Positions 45,175 through 58,659 of a DNA stretch of 64,000 bases are shown here, piece after piece. The position numbers were made by a program, and so were the translations under genes. This DNA is from Symbiodinium natans. Taxonomy: Eukaryota > Sar > Dinophyceae > Suessiales > Symbiodiniaceae. Below the pieces are notes generated by a model that saw only the letters and a list, made by a program, of their open reading frames with translations, did not search any database and was not told the DNA's origin. How positions within the stretch are numbered: the first letter of the stretch is position 1; each line of letters begins with the position of its first letter. Location of the stretch: NCBI GenBank assembly GCA_905221605.1, contig CAJNDS010002505.1, positions 1-64,000 of the forward strand. The letters run 5' to 3'.

Positions 45175-47620
45175 GGCTCCAGAGCTGTGTCGGCGGGGGC
45201 TTTCCAGGTTTTACAGCTTCCCACTTAAGACCAAGCTTGAGCAACAGGTGCAATTGCCAGCTGACCAAGTCATCCAATTCTTCCAGCCCACACGAACAGT
45301 AGCAATACACAAGTCAAGTGCAGCAGTCGCAACTTGCTACTACATCCTATCGCTGGTTCTGTGGGACGGCAAATGCTCCACGCGGAATCGCCTGTAGGAA
45401 CAACCAAATTGGGACGCAGGCTTGTCAGCAGCAGCCCTCCTGGCTGCCTGCGGGCCGATACTGAGAGCTCGAACTGCTCCCCAAGATCGCATGCATTGCC
45501 ACAATTTGCCACAGGTGGCCAGAAGGTGCAATGTCTCGTGATCTCGGCGCACCTCCATGGCTGCTACCACGGCCAGAATGCAAGCAGCCTGTGAATTTCC
45601 AACGGGAAGCATGAGTCAAGGATTCGGCTTGTCGGAACTCACCCGAGGTTGGGGCTGTGGGCGCCGTTTGGCTGGCAATGCCCGGCAGCTCATTGATGGT
45701 CAGCATCTGGGCCGCGCAAGGCGCGAAGGCTCTATAGGTCGCAACTGCGCCCTCTTTCGGGCATTTGGCGGAGCAATTGTAGCAGCGTAGCAGAATGGAT
45801 GCAATTCGGGGGCATCCCACTTTAAAGGTCTCGACCCTGGCGCGGAGACATTGGCGACGAGACACGACCAAACAGATGCCAAAAGTGTCCATTTTTAAGT
45901 TGGCACACAGTGTTGCATCACATACCTGCTCCTGACAGGTGAGCATAGGTGAGCGATGGTGACCTACAGAAAGACAGTAAGACCCCGCGCAGCGCGCTGC
46001 TCCGATGTCAGCGCCGACACCTTAGTTTTCTTTCTCTATACGCATGCAGGACATGCAAGACAGGTTACTGCTAGTGGTAGTGAGGCCATGGCCTGAAGAG
46101 GAGTGATGCTGCGTGCAGGATCCAGTTCTCGTGCTTTAAAGATATTGCTAGCTGCCGCCACTGATAATCGCAATTATTTCTTCTTGTAGACATCCAACCA
46201 AAACTCTGGATATCAGAAGCGTAGAGATCGGATGCTTGAAGCTGCGCCGGCTGGACTTGGCACTTAGGCAGGGGCCGTGAAAGCTTCGAAGTTCACAGAC
46301 ACCACTGAGGCCTCCAGAGGCAAGCTGAAGGCTCAAAGTCGCACGCATTGCACCTAGGACCAAGCCGCTGGAGCAGCCAGAAAGTTGAAAAACCCCGCTT
46401 TAGCGAAGGTGCCGAAGCACTGACTGGGCGACCAGCAGCCAGTGCGAAGCCACACAAGATCCACTGCCACCTTCTCAGCTACGGCGACTTGCAAGGGCAA
46501 TGACTGAAACCATTCCGTGAGGCGTGGCTACGAAGTAAGTTTTATAAGTCTGTCCTGCCCGAATCACGAAGGTCTGAAAACTTGCTGAGGCGACCGCCAC
46601 ACGAAGTCACCGCTGGGCATATCATCACGTAGCATCACGAGCAGCGCGCTCCTTCTCTCTTCTCTCTCAGAATGCAGAGCTCAGGGTGCTGCCACCTTGC
46701 CTCTCTCTACCACCGTATGCACGGCCTCGCAAGCCGTTGCTTAAGGCCCCGACTGTGAAGAATTCATGGTAGGCTGCAAGAACAGCCTGACACCCAGACC
46801 AGAGTACAGGAGGCTGTTTTGTGTTTCGCAGATTGTCCTCATTGATCATCCTTGGCTTATATCGGCTTGCCGGCTAATTGTGCGCAAGGCGCTGCAGCTT
46901 GACAGGTTGTGACGGCTCAAAGAATTTCGGCACGATGCCGGTGGAACTCAACATGCTGTCGCCATTTCTCGAACTCTTTGTGGTCTCCCTCAAAACCGCC
47001 AACCAACCCCCCCCCCCCCCGCCAACCAAAAAAAGAAAAACGCCGTAGCGTTACCGACCAGAACGACGCGAACTGCACTGACAATGCTAAGTTGGGCCGG
47101 GCGACTCAATGGAGCTCGACAGGGCTGCCTGGGCCAGGTTTGACCCCCATCAACCCTTGTAATGGCTCGCATCTACTAAAGTTGTATCCTGATTAGTGTG
47201 CCCCCCGGAATTGTGAAGAAGTTATTCAGGGGGTCTATTTGAGGTCCCGCGGAATTGTGAGGAAAAAAACGGGCGATGCAAAATTTCGGCGAGGCTGTTG
47301 AATGGCGTCGTTGTCTAGAAATCGCTTCTGAATTGAGCCTGAGAGACCAAAGATCAAAGGTTTAAAGCCTGAAACCTTGAGGCCTGAGGTTGTCGGGAAA
47401 TCTTCAGTCTCCAGGCCAGCCCCAAAACTAAGATTTCCTCATTAAATTCTTTTGTAGCGAGGCCGGGCAATCAAATTTCAAAGGGGGTAGTCCAGCAGCT
47501 GCCCGAATGCCATATAAAATACAAAGTTTGCTCCCCCGGAATTCTATTTTTGCGGGCTATGATATAAAACGTTTGGTCCCCCTGAGTCTTGTTTTTTTCT
47601 TTTGCGGACCTGGCTTGGCT
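45175..47620. other. Gap without a recognised gene
   Basis: A poly-C tract lies at about 47009-47020. Short frames have no signature. Confidence 0.3.
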
Positions 47621-47626
47621 GGGATA

Positions 47627-47835
47627 GATGGATCCCCGTTAAATTCATATAAACTCATTCAAAATCATGTGGATCCCTTGTAACATCATATAATCCCTTT
47701 TAAATTCATATAAACTCATCCCTCTTAAAATCGTATGGATCCCTTTTAATTTCATACAGTCTCACCCCGTTTAAAATCATCTGGATCCCTTTTAAATTCA
47801 TACATCATATGGATCCCTTTTAAATTCATATAAAG
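47627..47835. repeat. AT-rich imperfect tandem repeat, unit about 30-40 bp
   Basis: The core GGATCCCTTTTAAATTCATA recurs with variants about five or six times; some units are truncated or separated by AAACTCAT or AAAATCAT. Confidence 0.7.
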
Positions 47836-48769
47836 CCAGACCCCGCCCAACCAACACTAAAGAGCGGAGTCCATTTCTTGAGGGGGGGGGGGGGGCACTC
47901 ATCAGCAGACAGCATTACTTGCATACACTCATATGAACCTCCATGCTCCTGAGCAGATAGCTGGATAAGGATAGCTAATTGGCAGTTGGTTGGTTCACTC
48001 GTACGTACGTGCAGTGCAGGCACATGCTGAAGCGGTAGCCGCACGTTTACTCTAAACATTGATGTCGGTGTCGTTTCTATATTTTTCGCTGTTGCATGTC
48101 TTCGCATGCCTTTGTGAGTATCGCACTAATGCCCATTGTAGTATATGCGTGATGGAACTGACTCGATGCTCGGTGGATCAAAGCTTTCGGTCTTGGATCG
48201 AATGTGCTGTTAGCTTCAGAGTCGCAAAGTTGTTTCACAAAGGATGGGCAATTCCCTGGTCGGTCCAGGCTTCACATACCAAGTCTTATTGCCGATGTTG
48301 TAGATATTGACCGTGCAACCGCGCAACCACAGGATGCAGCAGTTTCTGCTGATTCAGTCGGCTCCGCCCTTCGTACTCCAAACATGTACAGACGAGCAGC
48401 GAGCCGTTCTCTCATCGCTGCAAGAGCCGCGGAGGGTGTTGTCTCCGTCGTGACCTGTTGCAATCATTGCGCTTCATTTCCAGCTGTTGTCAAGCTTCTG
48501 GGAGCAGCTTGGGAATCAGACAGAAAACTCGCTAGGGGTTCACACACACACATGCCAGTGTCACAACGCTTCGGCAGGACATGTGAGGCATTGTGCGGCA
48601 AACCACGCCTGTCCCGTCATGATGTAAACACCTTATGCACAGGTAGCGGGAGTTACCGACTCCTCATGTGGAACAAATGCTGCAGAAACGCAACGAAGCT
48701 TGAGCCTAACTGAGCTCTGCAGTCCATTGTCACCATGACATCTGCCATCTACATTGTACGCTAGGCACC

Positions 48770-49225
48770 CAACACCTGTTCTGCTGCGTGCCACTCCAGC
48801 ACCAGTATGAATGCGTATCAGTCGCCCCAGATACTTCAACCATTCTCTGAGGGTGGAACGATCGAATATCACTTGAGACTTGATGCTGAACAAATCAGCT
48901 CCAAGAGTTCGGCGCACCTTCCGGCCATGCACAATTGATGTCTTTCAAGTGTACTTGACTCGGTCCTGTTCCGCAGGAGGGAGTCTGGTAACTTCCTCGC
49001 CCCTTGGGGAAGGGAAGCACCAAGCATTGCACAGTTAATTGCGCAACATGCTACCCCTTTCTTCCGAGTGTGGGGCTTGCCCGTCTCGCTGAGCCCAAGC
49101 ACAGGCCTCATCGGTCCAACCAGAAGCATAAGCCCACGCAAGGTCTGATGACCAACATGGGAGAAACGGTTGGGCCGCGGCATTGCAATGAAGCGAAGAA
49201 GTGTTTCATCTTCGAAGATTTTCTC
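48770..49225 (-). CDS. Two coding-like exons, unidentified
   Basis: About 49225-49065 reads KIFEDETLLRFIAMPRPNRF and HQTLRGLMLLVGPMRPVLG. About 48915-48775 reads GADLFSIKSQVIFDRSTLRE and WLKYLGRLIRIHTGAGVA. They lie in order on the minus strand and may belong to one gene. No family was recognised. Confidence 0.3.
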
Positions 49226-50041
49226 CGCCACACCCTCTTCAGAATCAAGAAGATTGAAGTGTGGGGAGTCTGCCTGTGCCTTACAGGGCCAGTAGACTCA
49301 CTAGAACGGTTTCGTGGCCTCGAGGTTCCTCACTTCTTCCGCCTCCTGTCACATCTTCAAGGACGCCCAAGCTCCCGGGTGCAAGCTTGGCTGCCCACCT
49401 GAGTTGCTGAGGTGTTGCTTCCAGCTTCCCCTGCAATGTGGCAGAAAGACAATAGAAAGACAGGTGATACTTGTCCTGAGCCTCTTGGATGCCTCATGCT
49501 CATACAACATCCCGAGATAGAACAGCTATGCAGGGGTAGCGCATGCTTACAAGGCCTCCGATGCCTCCAGCAATCTGGGGCATGGTTCCGGAATCCTTGG
49601 ATTCTGTCTTCGAGCGGCTGGCTTTGCGAAGAAGGCATCTCTGCACAATGGTCCTTTCTATTCACCTGCATGGCATTGGACACATGTTCGGGGCGACGCC
49701 TCGGAGATGCCTAGCAGATGAGAACAAAGCTGTCTGGGTCGCTGGACGGCAGTTGGTGCCGAAGGCGTGGCTGGGGCCTGGAAACTACGCGACTGCTGCG
49801 GCAGTTCATGGTGCCGGTGCATCCACTGCGTTGACTGTGCCAGGACACAACAACACTTCGAAATGTCCACGGTCATGCAGAGAGTAACACAACGGACTTT
49901 TCTCGAATCCGCTGTACCTTGTGTGCAGCAGCTCGGCAACGTGTGCATGGTTCGGCATTGCGTCTGCAAAGCCATCTGGGATCTTTGCTGCTGCCAGCTG
50001 CCTCTCGTTTTCCCAAGGGCTCCAACAGAATCGCCCTCGAC

Positions 50042-51807
50042 GAAAACATCGACTCCAGCATTCAGGACAAAGCGCCCCAGTGGGCCAGCGCAAGTCTGGA
50101 ACAGAACCTGGACTGCACTCCAGGGCAATGCGTGCTGATGCTGCTCCGTGCACTCGCCAAATTGCCAGGGGAAGGCTGTCTTTGATGTCGTCCGATTCAT
50201 CCATATATCCCAGCCAGGATGATGGGCTGTTCGAGGGAACCCAGCCATTCAGTGAGCGGGCAAGCCCTGAAGAGGGCAGGGAAGCGACTGTCCCGACGAC
50301 CTCGACGGCAAGATTCAACATGATTCAATCGCGCTACAAACTCATTTGACATATTGAAAGTTGAGAAGGCTGATTAGAGAGATTTCAGGGTTCATTTTGG
50401 TATCTAGATCTTTTTAACTCCAAGGTTTGGGCACCTTGAGGACCCTCTCGGCGTGACTCAGATTCTCAGCCTCGGTCCACAGGGCGAGGCCGTGGAGGAG
50501 GGCCCAGGCGCGGCAGCTGCGGCCACGGCAACCAGTGTAACCGGTGCTTGGTTCGTTGCTTTCGGGGTGTACGTTGCCCTCGTTGCTGTCACTGCCGACC
50601 TGGTGTAAGAGATCGCTTGCCTTTAGGAGCTGCTCCCTGAAAGGCTGGGCCATTGCCTCCCACTCTTGCTGGCAGAGAGCAAAGCCAGCCCCTGCCGCAG
50701 ACCCGACATGCAAAGAATCGGTCACATGCTTCCGCAGGCTGCGCAGCTCCGGGGAAACGAGGTCCCTCACGCTCATCCCGGCACCATCAGGAGGCAGTCC
50801 GTTTTCAAACAAGGACAGCCAAGAATCAAAAGCCAAGAGTTGACGAAGGCTCACGAAGCCTAACACTTCCAGAGTCTCTGCAAGGCCTTGCATGGCATCT
50901 GCAGCCACCATCGTAAATGGCAGGGTCGACCCGGTAGATAGTGATCGGTCACGCCCTACCCCTGGGATCCCGGAATCGCCCGTTGCACTTTTCACACCTC
51001 ACACAGCTGATGTCTCTATGATCACAGTCACGGGCACTCAAGACATCATCTCGACAACTTAGGCTTCAGCAGACCGCCTTCCGATCCAAATTCGTAGGCA
51101 CGGGTGGCGGCCGGCGGCTATGCGGCTGGAAATGCTTTGGCAGCCTATTGAACAAAGCAGACCTCGCACCGCAATGAACAGAGTTGTAGTCAGCCAAGCA
51201 CAGAAGAGTCAGTTAGATGATGATCACAATTGACAATACTTAGTCTCACTTCTTGGCAATTTAAGCTGTTGGATGTTCACAAGCACCATTTGCAGCTTCG
51301 TCACAGATCCACTGCGAAACTCCATCCTGAGGATTGTCACCCACAAGACCACCAGACCCACCAACACAGCGTGCATGTACCTGTAGCCTCCGCGCTGCCT
51401 TCAGCCAAGCGTCGCTCCGGCCGCCACTCTGCAGCTGGCCGCTGCCGCAGGAAATCTGCGATGGTTGAGCTCACATTGGCATCTTTGCCTGGAGTCGACA
51501 CACTCTCCAATGCGATGCAATGTGATGTTTGACTGGTTCTTGCAATGTGCCAGGGGGACACCAGGCTGGACGCGAAACACCAGCCTCCATACACCAGCCC
51601 AACCATAGGATGACCCATCAGCCCCAGGCGACCACAGAACTGCCTGTTGACGTAACAGTTGAGCGCCCCGAAATGGACCGGGACCTCATCGAGGAAATCC
51701 CGGGCCATTGCTTCGAGATAGGACATGTAGTCCGAGCAGCGAAGACACCAGGGCGTGAACGAAGAAACAATCCAAAGTTCATCTGATCTGGACACCTCCT
51801 CGAACAT
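50042..51807 (-). CDS. QSOX-like sulfhydryl oxidase, multi-exon
   Basis: QSOX enzymes oxidise thiols to disulfides in the secretory pathway, passing electrons from a thioredoxin domain to an Erv/ALR FAD domain. The thioredoxin exon (51807 to about 51606) reads ELWIVSSFTPWCLRCSDYM, with a CLRC site where CGHC is usual, then EVPVHFGALNCYVNRQFCG. The helical region and Erv start (about 50995-50430) end in GCRGRSCRAWALLHGLAL, matching the QSOX RGYPCGLWTLFH region. The Erv end (about 50215-50042) reads LAIWRVHGAASARIALE and LRWPTGALCPECW, matching WLWRAHNxVNARL and the second Cys pair. The FFxCxxCAxHF catalytic segment expected between 50430 and 50215 was not found in any minus-strand frame. It may be a pseudogene, an unusual oxidase, or have an exon I missed. 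Start not found. Confidence 0.7.
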
Positions 51808-54055
51808 GTCTGCATCCAGGTTGGCGATCGCGCCCTCTGCCTCGCAGTCGCACTCTAATCAGGTTCTCGGGTTGCGATGACTTGGGCCAGGCCATCTGGC
51901 TCGTGCTTTGGATGCTTTGGCGACTAAGATGTGAACTCTGCACAAGCTTTCTGACTCTTCCTGGCAGGCTGCAAGCGCCACACGCTCGCTGCGTGTCTTG
52001 AGCTCCGAAACTTTGTCCTTAAAGCCCAAGATGCAAAGCAGAGAGGAGGACCCTCCACCCTAAAACTTTCCACTAGAATGCCCGTGACCCTTAACATCTG
52101 TTAGTAACCCCACAAGCCCTGATAAAGCCCTAGGCAGCTGCGTCTCAGAACCTTGCGCCTTGCAACGCTGCGCACCAGATGCAGCAGACAACGACTCGAT
52201 CTCTTCCAGACCCACCAGCTCGAAGAATCGCGGGCCGCCCTTCCTAGGAAGGGCTTTCCAGGATTTGCCCGCCACTTATTAGGCTTCTGGCAGCATAAGG
52301 TTTAGGTTGATTTTACTCAGGCCTTGCTCAGCACCTGTCAGGTCTAGGGCGCAGGGTTTGGGCTCTTCCGGAGGTGCTTAGGGATGTGGACCTATCCCCA
52401 TCCCAAACTTGCAACCTATTGCAAGCAAGCATCGCCTCAGCACTCACGGTCACCCATCCGGCCTCCTGACTGGCACGAGCTGGGTCGGCTTCTTGCACCT
52501 CCCTTTCAGGGCCAGAACAAAGAATGGAGTGTGCAAACTTCTGGCTCTTGACTGCGCTTTGCGGGCCGGTTATACCTTACATTTTGCATGACACAGCAAG
52601 AGACAGAAGTACCACACCTACTCGGCCGGTAGATCAGGCAGCGGAGCAGGCCCTCCAACATGGAACAGCTGGTGCCCATCACCTCCAATAGCAAGAACAA
52701 GTCTGCAGCAGCACGAGGTATTGATACCGTTTATCGGGGCCAGCCCGGATTTTGCAAAAGAGGATGTGCCTTTGCCTGTAACCGGTCGTGATCTCAAGTG
52801 GGAGGCGCGAGTGACAGTTGGCTCATTTGCAAGTAGTTGAAAGCCCGTGGTTGCATGAACTCCTTGTTCACACTAATACTGCCACACGAGGGTCAGTTCC
52901 AGGCAAAGGAGACTGGACAAGCAAGTATCATCGCTCAGGCACCTGACCCACAATCGTGCCCTTGGGGAAGTCGAAAGCCAGCTCGGAGTTTAACTCCTGA
53001 GCGGCAGTTCGGGAGTGTGGGAAACTGATATCCACTCGTCTCCTCACAGATCTTGGAGAAGGGCTTGCAGAACCCTGCAAGGATTGAGAACAGCCGAGAA
53101 CCGCTAAAGCCTAGAGCCTGGAATGATGGCCAAACTTCAAGGAAAAGCCTCACGAATGAGTGTGAACCGCCCCAACAATGAAAAGCCAGGATTCCGGTCT
53201 GCTGCGTGCCTTCACGCTGGCTATACGAGGGCTTTTGGAAGCCCGCCAGAATCGTGGCTCGGAGGTGGGGCCTCGGGAGATTTGGCTACCACGAGATTTC
53301 CAAAGTCAGCAGGATACGGCAGGCCTTGACAGATCTCCAACCTTGGTTATCCAATGAAAAGCTCACCCGGAAGTGGCTGAGAAAAGGAAGGCCGTCGTGG
53401 CTGCAAGTTAGGTGAAGCGAAGGATACGAAGGAAAGGGAGCCATCGCACCGAGCCACATGTCCCGAGCCGACAGGTCTGCTGCACCCACGAGCCTCGCCG
53501 GCAAGACCGATGTGACCATGACCATGGCGGCAGTATTCATGCTCCGCTAGCGAGGGCTGCAGGTCGGGTCGGGTCTGTCTCTGTCTGTTGCAGTGTCGTA
53601 TCACAGTCGCCTTTTTTAGCTACTGGACAATGGCTGTGCTTCTCTGCTTCTCTGACTGAAAGGCGTAGGCCCCAAGGCGCCCAAATTGAACCTCATCACC
53701 CCCCTGCGAGCCACACGTGGGCGGCAGACAGGACACAATCTGTTACAGTAGTTCGCATGAGTTTCACTGGCGGCCGCAGGGGCCGACTGTAGCCGCTATT
53801 GTCTGGAGGCCTCCGCCACGAGCTCCTCCAAGGATTCAGTCATCCGCTTTGCCGCCTGCGCGAGAGCTGGCACGACTAGTATTCACCAGTACAACAAAGT
53901 CTCGAAACATGCCCTGCCACATCATGCCTTGGTTTTGCCCCGGAGGGGTTTTCTGTTGCGGTGCAGCAGCTGTAGACTGTAGACACGTGTGGAAAGGCAG
54001 CTTTGCCGGTACACTGCACCAACCAGCTGCAGATCATGTCAGAACATCACACATT
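51808..54055. other. Gap without a recognised gene
   Basis: Frames on both strands are short and lack signatures. I see no repeat worth naming. Confidence 0.35.
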
Positions 54056-56931
54056 TCAAATGTTTCGCAACTGAACGTGACACTTCAGGCCAGAGGACAT
54101 ACCGAGGGTTGCTGCGGAGTCTGGCAGCACCGACTCCGGTGGCACGGCCAGACGCAGCCGGGCATGTTGCAGAAGCGAAGCGATCACCGTCTTCATCTCG
54201 ATAATGGCCAAGCGTTTTCCAAGGCATTCCCGTGGCCCGGCATGGAAAACGGGATTTTCATAGGGGGTCTTGGCATCGTCATTCAGCCATCGTTCTGGGC
54301 GAAAATCCGCTGCATCTGAGCCCCAGATCGCCGTAGACCGGCCCATGGCATAGGAGTTATAGCAAAGGAGCGTTCCCCGCGGGACAAAGGTGCCATCGGG
54401 CAACGTGTCGGCATGAAGAGCGGTTTTCGAGTCGATTGGCACGGAGGGGTAGAGCCGCAGCGATTCCTTGAAGACCGCCTCCAGGTACTTGAGCTCTCGG
54501 AGCTGATCATAGGTAAGGGCAGCTTTTCCACACACAGACTGAAGCTCCTCGAGGATTTTTTCCTCAACTTCTGGGTGCTGCGTGAGAAGGTAGAGACACC
54601 AAGACATGCCCTGGGCTGTGGTGTCCCGGCCGGCAATGAGGAAGTTCAGCACCTGATGATAAACAACCCTGCAGTTCTTGGCGCTCCAGCCAATGGGCCA
54701 GTCAGCAACGCACAAAGAAAGAGATACAGTTTCACATACACTTACACTTGCACTTACACTTGCACGTACACTTACACATACTTACACTTGACAAGATTTT
54801 ACTCCGGAGCGTACGGGATCGTCAAGATCATCCCCTGGATCCACAGTCCAGTTCTCAAGATCAGGAAGTCTTCAAGAGGCTCAGCACTGAGCACTATGAA
54901 AAATGTTGGTAGCTAGAACAGTAAGGCTTTCTCCAAGGCACAAGCTAGTCCAAGGCATGGGTCGAGATCACTGATCCGAGGCACGCAGGGACATGACTGA
55001 TGTTAAGAACTTGTACCACTCTGCACAATACAATCCAAATCACCTGATTCTACCGCTCCGCCATTGTGGGTTTTTTGGGGGTAACTGCACTTGTTGCGCT
55101 AGCTTCGTTGTCTCGCATCGCGGACCAAGCGGCCACCCCCTTACAAGAACCAAGCCTAAGTAGGTAAAGGCACGGTCATGTAGATAGCGTTGACATGTAA
55201 ATTCAAGATGTTAAGGGTAAATTAGTGTCCTTGGCACACACCCACCGCGCGCACAAGATGAACTCCTGACGCACGTTCTCGTCTGAGTTCCCGGCCAAAT
55301 CCACAAGAAATTCCGTGGGTGAGTTCGGCTCGCTTTTCATGAAAAGGCCAACGAAGCTATCCCCCGCATCTGTGTCAAGCGACTTCGACAGCTGCTCGAC
55401 GATGCTTCTGCTGTACTCTCGCAGGCTTCTCATGTGATACCTGCTATGCCTTTCGGAGCCCAGCCCCAGGAGTTGAAGGAATCCTGGGCGTCCACGTTCG
55501 CATATTTCAAAATTCATATTCACCCACTCTCAGTTCCTTAAGAGCTTCTTCATGCTCGACTCTGAAACTACAAGCTGGCGAGGATTTCAAACATTGGCAG
55601 CCATGAGGGTGCTCACTGCCTTCATGAACCTCCCAAAGCGAAACTGAACTCCTCCCCGACAAGCAATCGACAACCCAATCAGTTTCAGCAGGCAGTGTCA
55701 CCGAGGCACGCCAGCCCGGCAAGACAAATCGCCTGAAAACAATCCTCTGCGCCTCATCAAACGAGCGCAGGAACGGTGACACGGCATTCTCAAGTGAGCC
55801 GATGGAGGTTCCGAATCCAATTTCACCGATGGAGTCCAAAGTAAAGCGGTTCAGCAAGTTGAAAATGTCCACCACAGGCTCTGGATTCTCGGACAAGATG
55901 TTCAATACCTTTTGACAATTCTTCTGCACAACTCTCCTAAGTTGGTCGCCGGGCTACAAGCTGCTGCAGCCTAAACAAATGGCCAGGCAAACCAATGCTC
56001 AACATGTCATCACTGATAGGAGTGCTTCTGAAACCAGTCAGGTATCCAGATGTGATTCTTGAACCTGTTCGCAGTAAACATCTGCGAGGCCGTCTTTCTC
56101 TGCTTGAACCAAAGCTCGCCATCTGCGTTGAAGATGCCATCGCCCAACAGGTCATGTACAGATTCGTAGAAGGCCCCACCCTTCGGAAAGTTGTCGAAGT
56201 TCGTCTTTAGCATGTACTCAACGTTGCGAGGATCCCTGGTTATGACCAAAGGCCGCATGAAGTACTGAAACACACCGAAGTCGAAGTAAAGGGTGTCCCC
56301 CTCTGTTTCGTGGAACTCGGCCAAGTTAGCGTGGGTGGTGTGCCTGAATTCAGTTAACCAACTGCAAGCCTGCTTATGCCTCTGCTACGCCCGGGACAGA
56401 CTATTGCATCATCAGTCACGGACAGCCAGCATGTTGTGTGAAGGGTCATGGGGCAAGAAACCCGCCATGCAACACTATCACAACAACTGCAGCATACTGC
56501 AGCTGACTACCAGGTGTGGCCACATGCCTCACATGGGCAGTCCACGGCAATCCCTACAATCCAACACAGAGTCAGCGAGTTGCTGCGCGAAGTTTTTCCA
56601 GACCTCCGGAAGACAACCCAGTAGTCCTGGTCTGGTGAGCACGCCACACCCTTTGGGCTGAGACCTTGGTGGTTCTTAGCTTTTGCAAAGTGGCTATGTA
56701 TCGTGACCGATGCCAGAATTTCCTAGGATAGTGCTCGGCACTCGACAACCGACTGGAAGGTGGTGAGGTTTACATGGCAGGCATCATCCTTGTCATAGCT
56801 TGTCAAACGTCACACCGCCCGCCCCAGCATCAATGCTGCTTGAGACACTGATGGAACAAGTATTGCTTGAGAGCCGCGGCAGACAGCAAGATGGCAGCAC
56901 CACCAACGACAACTTGCACAGTTGTCTTGTC
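54056..56931 (-). CDS. Cytochrome P450, at least five exons (fatty-acid-hydroxylase-like)
   Basis: P450s insert oxygen into substrates, usually at the ER membrane. The last exon (54056 to about 54680) has the whole C-terminal core: AGRDTTAQ (I helix), KESLR (ExxR), FRPERW and the haem loop FHAGPRECLG. Earlier exons, in order, are about 55473-55300 (SERHSRYHMRSLREYSRSI), about 55929-55720 (FNLLNRFTLDSIGEIGFG), 56324 to about 56045 (DTLYFDFGVFQYFMRPLVIT, WFKQRKTASQMF) and about 56637-56545 (GLLGCLPEVWKNFAQQL). A probable membrane anchor lies at about 56931-56833 (TTVQVVVGGAAILLSAA). The pattern is closest to plant and algal CYP86/CYP704-type omega-hydroxylases, from memory. Exon borders are approximate, and the stop follows QLRNI. 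Confidence 0.8.
54733..54790. repeat. Hexamer repeat in a P450 intron
   Basis: TTACAC and TTGCAC units alternate, about eight copies, just upstream (in transcript sense) of the last P450 exon. Confidence 0.75.
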
Positions 56932-57089
56932 CGCCTGTTGCAAATGAGGCAAATGCACATAGCAAAGCCGACAGCAACGCCCAAGCCTGCATTTTGCCGA
57001 ATCCAAGCAACTCGGCCAGGGGCTGTCTCGAGCCAAACATTTCTTGGGTGTCAGACAGAATCCAGCACATGTTGGGTCCCAAGCTTCAC

Positions 57090-58650
57090 CTGAACAAACA
57101 CAACGCCTGGAGACTGTGATGCAAGCTGCCTCAAAAGCCTCTCGCCACCTCAGCTAGAAAGATGCTTGCATTTCCGATGACAACCTCTTCAGTCCAGCAA
57201 GTGCTCCCATCCCCCACCGTGTTGGGTCGAAATGTGCTGTGTCTCGGGCGACAGCTTCCCTCCGACCTCGCTTGGGGAAAGCTGTTTGGCCTCGATGCAG
57301 TGGAAGGGTGGCAAGACCCCGTGCATTTGCTACCTCGAAACGCTCTTGCTTCGCAGCCCTGGCCACATGCTGGCCATGGCGCTGCTTCGAGGTTCACCCC
57401 AAAGTCCTTGCTGTCGCCTGTCAACTTCTGAAGCAGCAGCTATCGGCAGAAGAGAGGGAGAGGGGGAGAGAGGGAGGGAGGGGGGGAGGGGCGGCAGGGC
57501 AGCGGGGCAGAGGGGCAGAGGGGCAGAGGGAGGAGAGGAGGGAGACCAGGGACATACAAGTCATTCTGCGTTTCCAAAAATACGACATCTGGATGGCAAA
57601 GCGATCCAGATTTACCTTATCCGTGCCTCTCGACGAGAATCTAGAGGAAGCGAAACGAGACTCCGAATAGGAGCCTTTCATAAGCCAGATGGAAATAACT
57701 GCGTAGAAATGCTGATCATCTTTGGCCCCCCCCCCCCCACAAGTAGTATTATTTGTAATTGTTTCCATGCGGTTTACAGCGCGCAAATACACACCCCGCT
57801 CGTCGCACTTTTGTACATAAATTAAGCATCTACATAAAGGACATGTGTGCTTAGAATTCATATACAATCGTGAAGATTGTAAGGGTTCACAGTAAGAAGT
57901 GAACACGGGCTTTGGAACTCTAGCCACATATTTCTAAACTTGTTGCGGTGTTCAATGCCAATTGTGCTCGTTAAATGTTCAAACGCTTGGTATCTGCTCC
58001 GTTTACACGTAGTCTATTCACAAAAGCTTGAGGAGGGATTCGATACCCTCTTAGCTCAAGTGATCATTCTGGCTTATGATTATTCTGATCAGCTTTTAAT
58101 GAGCTTTGTCGACCTGGCCGGGGGTGGCCTTCATTCTAGAAACTTGAGTGTTCTGATGGTAGTGTTAACACCAGTGGAAGAGATTCTTATGCGGGAAAGC
58201 TTATCTGCTACGGTAGCTGCTTCAAAGAAAGAGACAGAGAAGACCTCTAATTTGTAGAATTCTATCCGTTAGTAGCGCGTGGCTGCGCTAAGCTCATGTT
58301 TTGTAGTCAGTATCTGCTTCAGTTCAAGGATACACGCTGCCATACCTGTGCAAAGAAGCGATACAGTGCTCGAGAAATATGTGCACATTCATGGTAAAGG
58401 TTGTCATGTTCCAATGGTTTATGTCTCCATTTGCTTATGAAGAGCTTGGATGCTAGCGCACATCCATCCGCCGTGGAAAAGGAAAGGCGAGTCGTCTGAA
58501 CTCAGATAGAGCAAGATCAAGTCATTGTCCTCTTCTCAAAGATGTTCATGTGGAGACGTGTGAAGAGAGAAAGAAAGAGAGTGAGAGGGAGAGAGAAGGT
58601 GCCACCGACAAGCCCGACTTGCATCCTGAGGCGCGCCCTAGGGCTCTCAA
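57090..58650. other. Gap without a recognised gene; purine tract
   Basis: A GGGGA/GA-rich tract fills about 57450-57545. A minus-strand piece near 57340-57170 (RFEVANARGLATLPLHRGQT) is weakly coding-like. Nothing else was seen. Confidence 0.3.
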
Positions 58651-58659
58651 GTGTCGTTT

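Noticed and set aside
54733-54790. Telomere-like array
   Set aside because: The TTACAC/TTGCAC units do not match known algal telomere repeats and lie in an intron.
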